A stretch of DNA of 64,000 nt from the NCBI RefSeq assembly GCF_026627505.1, contig NZ_JAPNLK010000048.1, positions 1 through 64,000 on the forward strand, given 5' to 3'. Made by a program: the position numbers and the translations under genes. Under the pieces are notes generated by a model. The model did not search any database, was not told the DNA's origin, and saw only the letters and a list, made by a program, of their open reading frames with translations. This document shows positions 1 to 8,823 of this stretch, in pieces. The stretch comes from Streptomyces sp. H27-H5 (lineage in GTDB: Bacteria; Actinomycetota; Actinomycetes; Streptomycetales; Streptomycetaceae). Position 1 is the stretch's first letter, and each line of letters starts with the position of its first letter.

Positions 1-116
<116 letters not shown>

Positions 117-1196
117 TCAGAAGATGACCAGCGAGCGGCCGCCCTTGCCCGCCAGCATCGCGTCGAACGCGGCCGGGATGCCGTCGAGGGTGATCCGGTC
201 GGTGACGAGCGCGCCGAGGTCCAACCGGCCGGCCCGGACGTGGTCCGCGATCACCGGGAGGTCGCGGGCCGGGTCGCTGTTGCCGTAGACGCAGCCGGTG
301 AGGGTCCGGGCGAAGTGGAAGATCTCCAACGCGTGGAAGGTGACCTGCTGCTCCTTGCCGCCGATGCCGACGACCGTGGTGCGACCGCCGCGACGCGTCG
401 CGTCCCACGCGCCGCGAATGGTTGCCGCCCGGCCGACGCACTCGATCGCCACGTCCGCGCCCCGGCCCCCGGTCAGCGCGCGGATCTGCTTGGCGGTGGT
501 CTCCGACGCGAGGACGAATTCCGTGGCACCGGCGGCGCGCGCCAGCTCCTCCTTCGCCGGTGAGACGTCGACGGCCACGATCGGACCCGCCTGCGCGATG
601 CGGGCCGCCTGGAGGGCGGCCAGACCGACACCGCCGACGCCGAAGACGGCCACCGACTCCCCCGGGCGAACCTGGGCGCTGTGGTGGACGGCTCCGTAGC
701 CGGTGAGGACGGCGCAGCCGAGCAGGGCTGCCTCGGCGAGCGGGATCCCCGCGGGTGCGGGCAACACACAGTTCGCCCCGACCACGGTCTCCTCCGCGAA
801 GGCGGCCACGTTCAGCCCGGGGTGCAGCTCGGTGCCGTCGGCGTCGTGGGCGTGGACCGTACCGACCCCGGCCAGCGCCTGGGTGCAGAGCCAGACCTCG
901 CCGATCAGGCAGTGGTGGCACGCCCCGCAGGACGGGGCCCAGTTGAGCACCACCCCGTCGCCGGGGGCGACGTGGGTGACGCCCTCCCCGACGGCCAGGA
1001 CCGTGCCCGCACCCTCGTGGCCGAGGACGGCCGGGACGGGAACCCGCATGGTGCCGTTGCTGAGGGAAAGGTCGGAGTGGCAGACCCCGGCTGCGGCGAG
1101 CCGCACCCGGACCTGACCGGGGCCGGGTTCGGGCAGCACGATCTCCCGTATCTCCAGCGGGGCTCCGACGGCGGGCAGGATGGCGGCGCGGACCAT
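117..1196 (-). CDS. Zinc-dependent alcohol dehydrogenase (MDR superfamily)
   Basis: A 359-residue cytosolic NAD(P)-dependent medium-chain dehydrogenase interconverting alcohols and aldehydes. Visible features are the catalytic-zinc motif GVCHSDL (C39, H40), GHEGAGTV around residue 63, a four-cysteine structural-zinc loop (CGACHHC then WLC) near residues 95-110, and the Rossmann glycine motif GVGGVGLAA near residue 185. This is the long class III/mycothiol-dependent-like layout. The ATG start at 1196 gives a normal N-terminus (MVRAAILPAVG); longer readings run into the upstream gene. It lies 26 bases downstream of an aldehyde dehydrogenase on the same strand, so the pair probably forms an operon oxidising an alcohol to a carboxylic acid. 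The substrate cannot be read from sequence. Confidence 0.9.
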   Translation of the reverse strand: MVRAAILPAVGAPLEIREIVLPEPGPGQVRVRLAAAGVCHSDLSLSNGTMRVPVPAVLGHEGAGTVLAVGEGVTHVAPGDGVVLNWAPSCGACHHCLIGEVWLCTQALAGVGTVHAHDADGTELHPGLNVAAFAEETVVGANCVLPAPAGIPLAEAALLGCAVLTGYGAVHHSAQVRPGESVAVFGVGGVGLAALQAARIAQAGPIVAVDVSPAKEELARAAGATEFVLASETTAKQIRALTGGRGADVAIECVGRAATIRGAWDATRRGGRTTVVGIGGKEQQVTFHALEIFHFARTLTGCVYGNSDPARDLPVIADHVRAGRLDLGALVTDRITLDGIPAAFDAMLAGKGGRSLVIF

Positions 1197-1222
1197 GGTC
1201 GTCGTCTCCGTACTTCCGGGAT

Positions 1223-2635
1223 TCAGAACTGCAGGGACTTGGTCTGGAGGTACTCGCCCAGGCCGTGCGGACCCAACTCGCGTCCCACGCCGGACTGCTT
1301 GTAGCCGCCGAAGGGCGCGAGCACGTTGAAGCGACCGCCGTTGATGTCCACCTGACCGGTGTCCATGCGGCGGGCGAAGGCCGTCGCGGTCTCCGCGTCC
1401 GCCGCCCAGACGGCTCCGCCGAGGCCGTACACGGTGCCGTTCGCGATGCGCAGGGCGTCGTCCTCGTCCTCGTACGGGAGGATCGACAGCACGGGGCCGA
1501 AGATCTCCTCCTGGGCGATGGTCATGTCGGGGGTGACGTCGGCGAAGAGGGTCGGGGCGATGAAGTACCCCTGGTCGTGAGGCGCGTCGGGCCCGCCCGC
1601 GACGAGGCGTGCCCCCTCCTCGACCCCCTTGACGATGTACGCGCGGACGCGGTCGCGCTGCTTGGCGTTGACCACCGGGCCGAGGCGGGTGCCCTGCTCG
1701 CGGGGGTCGCCGGTGGGGTACTTGGCGATGGCGTCGGCCGCGAGCGCGACGGCCTCCTCGTACTGGTCCCGGTGGACGAGCATCCGGGTGAGCGCGTTGC
1801 AGCTCTGGCCGGAGTTGTTCATGACGTGGCCGACGCCCACGGCGACGGCCTTGGCCAGGTCGGCGCCGGGCAGGATGACGTTGGCCGACTTGCCGCCCAG
1901 TTCGAGGGCGACGCGCTTGATCGCGGCGCCGGCGGTGGCGCCGATCTGCCGGCCGACGGCGGTCGAGCCGGTGAAGGAGACGAGGTCGACTCCCTCGTGC
2001 GCGGCCAGCGCCTGGCCGGCGACCGGGCCGGTGCCGGTCACCAGGTTGAAGACCCCGGCCGGTATGCCCGCCTCGTGCACGGCTTCGGCGAAGAGCTGTG
2101 CGGTCAGCGGGGTGTCTTCCGCCGGCTTGAGGACGAGGGTGCAGCCGGCGGCGAGAGCGGGTGCCACCTTGGCAACGACCTGGTGCAGCGGGTAGTTCCA
2201 GGGCGTGATGGCTCCGACCACGCCGACGGGCTCCATCAGCACCGTGGAGTTCCCGAGCCGCTCCTCGAAGGCGTACGAGGCGCCGAGTTCGGCGAACGAG
2301 CCCGCGACCGCGATCGGCGACCCCACGTGTACGGCCTCCGCGAAGCCGAGCGGGGCGCCGAGTTCCGCGGAGATCGTCTCCGCGATCTCCTTCTTGCGGC
2401 GGACCAGCACGTCGCGCAGGGCCCCGACCAGGGCCGCCCGATCGACCGGCGGCGTGGCCGCCCAGCCGGGGAAGGCCGCGCGTGCCGCGCGTACGGCCTC
2501 GTCCACGTCCTCGGCGGTACCGGCCGGGACCGAGGCGAGTACCTGTTCGTCGGCGGGGTTGACGACCTCGATCCGCTCGCGTCCGACGGCCGGTCGCCAG
2601 ACGCCGCCGATGTACATCCCGTCGTGGGCCTTCAT
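1223..2635 (-). CDS. Aldehyde dehydrogenase (NAD(P)+)
   Basis: A 470-residue aldehyde dehydrogenase superfamily enzyme that oxidises aldehydes to acids. Conserved parts are the cofactor-loop motif FTGSTAVGRQIG, the general-base glutamate in LELGGKSANVI and the nucleophilic cysteine in NSGQSCNAL; the C-terminus has the usual PFGGYKQSG. The start chosen is ATG 2635, preceded by GGAGG six bases upstream; a GTG at 2653 would add six residues but has no ribosome site. It is the first gene of a likely two-gene operon with the zinc alcohol dehydrogenase. A 19-bp palindrome lies 56-74 bases upstream. Confidence 0.92.
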   Translation of the reverse strand: MKAHDGMYIGGVWRPAVGRERIEVVNPADEQVLASVPAGTAEDVDEAVRAARAAFPGWAATPPVDRAALVGALRDVLVRRKKEIAETISAELGAPLGFAEAVHVGSPIAVAGSFAELGASYAFEERLGNSTVLMEPVGVVGAITPWNYPLHQVVAKVAPALAAGCTLVLKPAEDTPLTAQLFAEAVHEAGIPAGVFNLVTGTGPVAGQALAAHEGVDLVSFTGSTAVGRQIGATAGAAIKRVALELGGKSANVILPGADLAKAVAVGVGHVMNNSGQSCNALTRMLVHRDQYEEAVALAADAIAKYPTGDPREQGTRLGPVVNAKQRDRVRAYIVKGVEEGARLVAGGPDAPHDQGYFIAPTLFADVTPDMTIAQEEIFGPVLSILPYEDEDDALRIANGTVYGLGGAVWAADAETATAFARRMDTGQVDINGGRFNVLAPFGGYKQSGVGRELGPHGLGEYLQTKSLQF

Positions 2636-2690
2636 GGCTTTCCTCCCGAACACGCACGAGCGCGTAGACCTGACCTCGCCAACACCCTAC

Positions 2691-2709
2691 AAACTAGCGT
2701 CGGTAGTTT
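2691..2709. promoter_or_regulatory. 19-bp palindrome upstream of the aldehyde dehydrogenase
   Basis: AAACTA-GCGTCGG-TAGTTT has perfect 6-bp arms and lies in the unusually AT-rich gap before the aldehyde/alcohol dehydrogenase operon, close to possible -10 hexamers TAGTTT and TAGGGT on the minus strand. Its size and symmetry fit a TetR-type operator. The cognate regulator is unknown. Confidence 0.5.
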
Positions 2710-2733
2710 TGTGGGCGCCAGAGGCGGCCGGGA

Positions 2734-4314
2734 TCAGATGATGCCGAAAAGCATCCCCGCCGCCAGGACCACCAGAGAGGTCAGGGCCGCCCATTTCACG
2801 GTGAATCGGGTGTGATCGCCGAACTCGACCTTGGCCATGCCGACGAGGACGTAGACGGCCGGAACCAGCGGGCTGGACATGTGCAGGGCCTGGCCGACCA
2901 GGGACGCGCGGGCGATCTCCAGCGGCGAGACGCCGTGCGCGGCGCCGGCCTCGGCCAGTACGGGCAGGACCCCGAAGTAGAAGCCGTCGTTCGACATGAA
3001 GTAGGTCAGGGGCAGGCTGAGCAGGCCCGTGACCAGGGCCATGTGCGGTCCCATTCCCTCGGGAATCGCGCCGACGAGCCAGTCGGCCATGTGCTTGACC
3101 ATGCCGGTACCGGTGAGGACGCCGGTGAAGACCGCAGCGGCGAAGACCATGCCCGCGACGTTGAGGACGTTGTCGGCGTGGGCGGCGATCCGGGCCTTCT
3201 GGTCGGGCATGTGGGGGAAGTTGATCGTGAGGGCGAGGGCCGCGCCGAGGAGGAAGAGCACCGGGATGGGCAACAACTGCATGATCATCGCGGTGAGGAG
3301 GGCGACGGTCAGCCCGGCGTTGAACCAGTAGAGACGGGGGCGGAGCGTCGCGCGGTTCGGATCGAGCCCCCGGAAACCGTCGTCGTCGTCAGGGGCGGGG
3401 GCGGTGGTCGTGGCCGTGGGTGCGTCCGTGTGTGCGTCCGTGTGTGCGTCCGGAGCGGTGAGTGCGGGTGCGGGCGTCCCACCGGGGCCGCCGGGGCCCG
3501 AGGCGCCTTGGCCGGCTCCACCGTCGGCAACGGGGGCGGCGGAGGCCTGGGTCGCTCCGGCGCCCACTCCCGCCGTGACCGTGACGGGCTCCCCTTCGAT
3601 CAGCTCCACCCCCGGCTCCGCGCCCTGCTCCTGCGCGTCCTTGTCCTGTACGTCCTTCCCGTCCTGCGCGCCCTGCTCCTGCGCGCCGGGCATGACGAGC
3701 AGCCCGACCCGGCGTCGCTCCTTCACGCCGAGGACGTACGCGAGGACGAACACGAAGAACAGCCCGGCCGCCAGCGCGGGGATCATCGGGACGAAGACGT
3801 CGGCGGCGTCGAGCTTGAGGGCGGTGGCGGCGCGGGCCGTGGGGCCGCCCCAGGGGAGAGTGTTCATGACGCCGTTGGCGGTGGCCGCGACGCCGGTCAT
3901 GACCACGAGGCTCATGCCGAGGCGCTTGTAGAGCGGGTACATGGCCGAGACCGTGATCATGAAGGTGGTCGAACCGTCCCCGTCGAGCGACACGATCGCG
4001 GCGAGCACCGCGGTACCGACCACGACCCGCATCGGGTCCGCCTTGCAGAAGCGCAGGATGCCGCGCACGATCGGATCGAAGAGGCCGACGTCGATCATCA
4101 CGCCGAAGTAGACGATGGCGAACATCAGCATCGCGGCCGTCGGCGCGAGTTTGCCGACTCCGTCGATGACGTAGTCGCCCAACTGCGCACCCTGTCCGGC
4201 GAAGACGCAGAAGAGCGCGGGGATGAGCACGAGCGCCGCGATGGGCGACATTTTCTTCAGCATGATCAGAACCAGGAAGGTCGCGATCATGGCGAAGCCG
4301 AGGAAGGTCAGCAT
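2734..4314 (-). CDS. CitMHS-family citrate:divalent-metal/proton symporter
   Basis: A polytopic membrane transporter of 526 residues. The N-terminus MLTFLGFAMIATFL, the SPIAALVLIPALF segment and the motif GDGSTTFMITVSAMYPLY are typical of CitMHS proteins, which import metal-citrate complexes with protons; a Streptomyces homologue is known to take up iron- or calcium-citrate. Two hydrophobic halves flank a central hydrophilic loop of about 120 residues (about 205-325) rich in Ala, Gly, Thr and Asp, with the repeated AHTDAHTD encoded by 12-base DNA repeats. The usual family length is about 430-460, so the loop explains the extra size. ATG 4314 matches family N-termini; TTG 4347/4350 upstream is possible. 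It is transcribed away from the oxidoreductase gene. Confidence 0.88.
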   Translation of the reverse strand: MLTFLGFAMIATFLVLIMLKKMSPIAALVLIPALFCVFAGQGAQLGDYVIDGVGKLAPTAAMLMFAIVYFGVMIDVGLFDPIVRGILRFCKADPMRVVVGTAVLAAIVSLDGDGSTTFMITVSAMYPLYKRLGMSLVVMTGVAATANGVMNTLPWGGPTARAATALKLDAADVFVPMIPALAAGLFFVFVLAYVLGVKERRRVGLLVMPGAQEQGAQDGKDVQDKDAQEQGAEPGVELIEGEPVTVTAGVGAGATQASAAPVADGGAGQGASGPGGPGGTPAPALTAPDAHTDAHTDAPTATTTAPAPDDDDGFRGLDPNRATLRPRLYWFNAGLTVALLTAMIMQLLPIPVLFLLGAALALTINFPHMPDQKARIAAHADNVLNVAGMVFAAAVFTGVLTGTGMVKHMADWLVGAIPEGMGPHMALVTGLLSLPLTYFMSNDGFYFGVLPVLAEAGAAHGVSPLEIARASLVGQALHMSSPLVPAVYVLVGMAKVEFGDHTRFTVKWAALTSLVVLAAGMLFGII

Positions 4315-4387
4315 GCTGGGAACGTAGGCGCCTCCCTGAGGTGCCAACAAGACGTCGACGCGTGAGCAATACGAGCAAAACCCCAGC

Positions 4388-6584
4388 TCAGGGCAGAGGT
4401 GCCAGTTCGACCGGGAATCCGTTGAGCACGGCGGTGCCGGACAGCGGGTCGAGCCGGCTGCCGTCGAGCAGCTGGTTCACATTGGCTCCGGGCACGGCCC
4501 TGGCCACCGAGAGTCGGGAGCCGGCGCGGTCGTGGCCCCAGCCGTGCGGGAGGCTGACGACGCCGGTGCGGACGGCGTCGGTGATCTCTACCGGAACTTC
4601 CAGACTGCCGCCGTCGGCGGTGATCCGGGCCCGGCCGCCGTCGGTGAGGCCCAGTCGGTCCGCGTCCTGCGGATGGACCTGGAGGGTGCATCGGTTGGAA
4701 CCTCCGACCAGGGCCGGGACGTTGTGCAACCAGCTGTTGTTCGATCGCAGATGGCGGCGGCCCACGAGCACCAGGCCGGCGGGGCGTTCGGCGAGCGCCT
4801 CGCGCAGCCTGGGGAGTTCGGCCACGATCGGGCCCGGGAGCAGTTCGATCCGGCCGCTGCGGGTCTTGAGCACGCCCGGGAGCCTGGGGCTCAGGGGACC
4901 CAGGTCGATGCCGTGCGGGCGCTTCCGCAGCTCGTCGAGCGTGAGGCCGTACGGTCCGAGTCGCAGCATCATGTCGAGCCGCCGCTCGGGTCCGGTGCTG
5001 CCCGTCAGTGCCCGCGCCTCCCGCTGCGGGTCCCCGCCGAAGAGCGGAGAGTGGGGATCGGCGACCTCTCGGACGAGGGTGTCGGCGATGACGCGGTCGT
5101 CGAGGACGTCCGGCGATGCCCCGTGTAGCCCGGACACCGCGAGGATCAGGCGCGCGTGGACCTCGCACTCGTCCATGCGGCCTTCTTCGAGGGGCACGGC
5201 GCGTGGCGAGTAGCGGGCCTGGTTGCGCACGGCGAACGCGTTGAAGGCGAAGTCGAAGTGGGCGGACTGCGAGGGCGGCGGCGGGGGCAGGACGACGTGG
5301 GCGTGGCGCGAGGTCTCGTTGAGGTACGGATCGACGCTGATCATGAAGTCGAGGCCGGCCAGGGCCGCGTCGAGGCGCCGGCCGTCGGGGGCGGACAGCA
5401 CGGGGTTGGCGGCGATGGCGATCAGGGCCCGGATCCGCCCGTCGCCCGGCGTCTCGATCTCCTCGGCCAGGGCGGCGGTGGGCAGTTCACCCTTGGCTTC
5501 CGGGTGCCCGCTGACCCGACTGCGCCAGCGGCCGAGATCGAACCCCTTGCCCGGACGCGCGGGTCGGGGCGCGCGGTCGGTCGCCGAGAGGGGGAAGAGC
5601 GCCCCGCCCGGGCGGTCGAGGTTGCCCGTGAGGATGTTCAGTACGTCGATCAGCCAGCTGGCGAGGGTTCCGTACTCGGCTGTGCAGCTGCCGATGCGTC
5701 CGTACACGGCGGCGGTGGGCGCGGCCGCCAGTTCCCGGGCGAGGGAACGGATCTCATCGGCGGTCAGGTCGCAGGCCGGGGCGACGGCCTCGGGAGTGAA
5801 ACGGGCGAGGGCGTCGGCGAGTTCCCCGAGGCCCTCGGCCCGCTCCCCCGCCGCCCCCGGGGCCGCGAGTCCCTCGGCGAGCAGGGTGTGTGCGAGTGCG
5901 GCCAGCAGCAGGGCGTCGCTGCCGGGGCGCGGTGCGAGGTGCCGGTCGGCCAGCACGGCGGTGCGCGTGCGCCGCGGATCGACGACGACCAGGGTGCCGC
6001 CGCGGGCACGCAGGGCCTTGAGCCGGCCGGGGAAGTCCGGGGCGGTGCACAGGGAGCCATTGGACTCGACCGGGTTCGCGCCGAGGAGCAGGAGGAAGTC
6101 GGTGCGGTCGAGGTCGGGGACCGGGATGGCGAACGGGTCGCCGAAGAGCAGACCGCTGGACACGTGCTTGGGCATCTGGTCCAGGGTGCTGGCGGTGAAG
6201 AGGTTACGGGTGCCGAGGGCCTTGAGGAGGAGCGGCGGGTAGAGGGCTCCGGCCATGGTGTGGACGTTCGGGTTGCCGAGGACGACGCCGACGGACTGGG
6301 CTCCGTGTTCCCGCACGAGGGCGGGCACGGCCGCGGCGAACCTCGTACGCCTCTTCCCAACTCGCTTCGCGCAGCCAGCCGTCGCGGCGTACGAGAGGGG
6401 TGCGCAGCCGGTCCGGATCGGCGTCGAGGGCGCCGAAGGCGGCCCCCTTGGGGCAGATGAAGCCACGGCTGAACACATCGTCCCGATCGCCGCGGGCGCC
6501 GGTGACGGTGGTGCCCTCGATGGTGAGCGTGAGGCCGCAGGTGGCTTCACAGAGGGGGCAGATGCGCAGGGCGGTGCGGGGCAT
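4388..6584 (-). pseudogene. Molybdopterin oxidoreductase (formate dehydrogenase/nitrate reductase-like), frameshifted
   Basis: The product would be a cytosolic Mo-bisMGD oxidoreductase of about 730 residues. The N-terminus, from ATG 6584 (AGGAG seven bases upstream), carries the 4Fe-4S motif CPLCEATCG followed by GFICPKG. After WEEAYE the reading frame is lost near 6336-6347 and coding resumes one frame over at RFAAAVPALVREHG, continuing through GNPNVHTM, the molybdopterin-binding core and a C-terminal beta-barrel (SNNSWLHN, LPHGWGHDRAG) to the stop at 4388. The total length of 2197 bases is not a multiple of three. Apart from this one lesion every part looks intact, so either the gene was inactivated recently or the sequence has an error there. 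A TetR gene and a palindrome lie immediately upstream. Confidence 0.75.
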
Positions 6585-6637
6585 GGTCGCTCCTGGGGAC
6601 GGCAGGCTGCGGTGCGGGCACACGGGCGGGTCGAGCA

Positions 6638-6649
6638 TACCGACCGGTA
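6638..6649. promoter_or_regulatory. TetR-type operator upstream of the molybdopterin oxidoreductase
   Basis: TACCGACCGGTA (5+2+5 perfect dyad) lies 54 bases upstream of the oxidoreductase start and overlaps a minus-strand -10-like TATGCT. It resembles TetR operators of the ATACCGACCGGTCGGTAT kind, and the adjacent tetR gene is the obvious candidate repressor. Confidence 0.45.
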
Positions 6650-6697
6650 GGGAGGTTGGGGAGGGGTGCGTTCGCGGCGGTTGCGGGCCTCGCGGGC

Positions 6698-7321
6698 TCA
6701 GTCCAGCACGCGGGCCAGGTAGGCCTGCATCATCGCCCGGGTTTCGGCGACGATCCCCGGATCACCGGCGGGGTCCACGCGGAAGGCCAGCTGGATGAGC
6801 GCGTCGGTGGCCTCGACCGCCACCAGCACGGCCCGTTCGAGGGTGGCGTCGCGGGTGCGACCGAGGTGGCGGGAGAGCAGTTCCGTGAGCCGTACGGCAA
6901 CCAGGTGGTTGGGGTCGGCGGCCGGGCCCTCGGGAGGCGGCGCGGGCACCCCGAAGTCGACGAGCGCGAATCCGGGCACGCTGCGCTTCATCGCGAGGTA
7001 CTCGTCCAGGACGGCGTCGACGACGGGCCGCCAGTGGCCGGCCGGAAGGGCGGCCAGCCGTTCCTCGATGCCGTCGGCGTAACGGTCGAGGTTGCGGTGG
7101 GCCAAGGCGATGGCCATGGCTCGCTTGTTCCCGAAGAAGCGGTAGACGGAGCCGATGGGCACTCCGGCGCGCAGGGCCACGGCGCGGGTGCTGAGGTTCT
7201 CGTACCCGGTCTCGTCCAGGAGTTCCGCGCAGGCGTCGAGGATCCGGGCGAGCCGGTCGGCGCTGCGCTGCTGGATCGGGGTCCGGCGCATCGGGTGGGC
7301 GGGGGGCACGGGGTCCATCAT
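6698..7321 (-). CDS. TetR/AcrR-family transcriptional regulator
   Basis: A 207-residue DNA-binding repressor. The helix-turn-helix occupies about residues 25-70 (LDETGYENLSTRAVALRAGV then SVYRFFGNKRAM), followed by an alpha-helical ligand-binding domain. Two adjacent ATG codons (7321, 7318) are possible starts; the ribosome site is weak. It lies upstream of the molybdopterin oxidoreductase on the same strand, with a palindromic site in the gap, so it probably controls that gene. The ligand is not predictable. Confidence 0.85.
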   Translation of the reverse strand: MMDPVPPAHPMRRTPIQQRSADRLARILDACAELLDETGYENLSTRAVALRAGVPIGSVYRFFGNKRAMAIALAHRNLDRYADGIEERLAALPAGHWRPVVDAVLDEYLAMKRSVPGFALVDFGVPAPPPEGPAADPNHLVAVRLTELLSRHLGRTRDATLERAVLVAVEATDALIQLAFRVDPAGDPGIVAETRAMMQAYLARVLD

Positions 7322-7353
7322 GCCGTTCCCGGCTTCCGCTCGGGCCGGTGGCC

Positions 7354-8685
7354 TCAGGTCAGCAGGAGGCTGAGGCCACCGATGGTGTACGTGATCATCA
7401 GCGCGAGCAGGGGCAGTTGGCCGGCCACGGCCTTGGCGGGCGGGAAGAGGCGCACGGACCGGTCGTGTGCGGCGATCACTCCGAGTACATGTCCGGTGAC
7501 GACGGCGATCACCTGGAGGGCCGCGAGGCCGCCTGGACCCAGTGGTGACAAGGGTTCCGAGGCGTTGTCAGTGCCCACTGCCATGATTACTGTGCGTGGT
7601 CCTTCGGTGACGAGGAGGGAGAGGTAGTGGGCGACGAGATAGCCGAGCGCGATCGGCACGAGTGAGTGCGCGAAGGCCGTCAGCGGGCGGGGGTGCGGGC
7701 CGCTGACGAGGCGGGTGGCCGCGGCGCACAGGCAGTACAGGGCGGCGACGAGGGCGATGGAACCGAGGAGTCCGAGGGTGGCCGTGGGAGTGCGGCCGAA
7801 GGGGGAGGTCTGAATGGCGTTGATCCAGGAGGGGTTGTCGGAGTAGCCGTCGTAGGCGGTGGAGCCGAGCAGGACGCAGACGACGGCGACGAGTCCGGGC
7901 CGCTCGGGCGTCGCGTCGAGTCCGTGGAACGGGTTGCGGAGGACCAGCCGGCCGTCGGTGCGACGGCCGAGGGGGGAGAGTCTGGCGAGGAGATCTGAGT
8001 AGGCCTCGAAGGGGTCCCCGTCGGCGAACCACTTCTCGCCGTAGCGGGCGGCGAGGGCCAGTTGACCGACGACGAAGCAGCCGAGGGCGATCAGGAGGGT
8101 GGTGGTGGATGCGGGATCCGGGGCGACGAGCTCCAGCCAGGTGAAGCCGAACAGCCCGACCGCGGCGGGCCATTGGCCGAGCCGGGCGGGCAGCGGTCGG
8201 TCGGTCGGTGGCCGGTCGGTCAGTGGCCGGTGGGGGGCGCGGCGGCGCAGGGCGACGGCGAGTCGGTGGAGGGTGCGGAGCGGGTTGACCAGGCGCCATA
8301 CGGGGCCGAGGAGGAGGGAGGCCGGGACGAGTCCGACCCAGAGCAGGACGTAGACGGCGCCGGGAGCGGGGTTGCGGGCGGGGTCGTCGGGACCGAGGAG
8401 GAGGTGGAGCAGCAGGGCGAGGGCGGCGGCGAGACCGAGCCCGCGCAGGGTGGTGCGGGTGGCCGGCGCGTCGGCCACCCGCTGGAACCGGACGGGCAGG
8501 GCGAGGCCCGAACGGGCACCCCGGAAGCGGGACGTGGACCAGAGCAGACCGAGTGCGAGAAAGGAGACGAACAGCGCGGCGAAGGCACCGGCGAAGGCAT
8601 AGAAGGGAGAGATCGGCAGATCGTGCTGGGATCCGATCCCGTGTGCGAGCAGGGTGGTCGACGGATCGGCCAGGTACGGGACCAC
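7354..8685 (-). CDS. Polytopic membrane protein, third gene of the beta-helix/cupredoxin operon
   Basis: A 443-residue integral membrane protein with about nine to ten hydrophobic segments and no recognised catalytic motif. Conserved-looking loops are AHGIGSQHDLP at the N-terminus, KWFADGDPFEAYSDLLARLSP and AYDGYSDNPSW. Homologues in actinobacteria are, as I recall, often auto-labelled fenitrothion hydrolase, a name not supported by anything seen here. The start is uncertain: GTG 8685 gives a plausible N-terminus, but the stop of the upstream gene overlaps an ATG at 8827 in another frame, and a run of seven C residues at 8705-8711 lies between. It is probably co-transcribed with the two genes upstream. 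Confidence 0.7.
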   Translation of the reverse strand: MVPYLADPSTTLLAHGIGSQHDLPISPFYAFAGAFAALFVSFLALGLLWSTSRFRGARSGLALPVRFQRVADAPATRTTLRGLGLAAALALLLHLLLGPDDPARNPAPGAVYVLLWVGLVPASLLLGPVWRLVNPLRTLHRLAVALRRRAPHRPLTDRPPTDRPLPARLGQWPAAVGLFGFTWLELVAPDPASTTTLLIALGCFVVGQLALAARYGEKWFADGDPFEAYSDLLARLSPLGRRTDGRLVLRNPFHGLDATPERPGLVAVVCVLLGSTAYDGYSDNPSWINAIQTSPFGRTPTATLGLLGSIALVAALYCLCAAATRLVSGPHPRPLTAFAHSLVPIALGYLVAHYLSLLVTEGPRTVIMAVGTDNASEPLSPLGPGGLAALQVIAVVTGHVLGVIAAHDRSVRLFPPAKAVAGQLPLLALMITYTIGGLSLLLT

Positions 8686-8823
8686 GTCCTGGCCAGCGCG
8701 ACCGCCCCCCCGCGCACGGGCCAGGGCAGCCGCCGGTGCCCGGGCCGAGGGGCAGGGCCGGGGGCAGGTCCGGTCCGAGGGGCAGGCCTGGGCCGAGGGA
8801 CAGGTCCGCGAGTCGGGGTGGGG

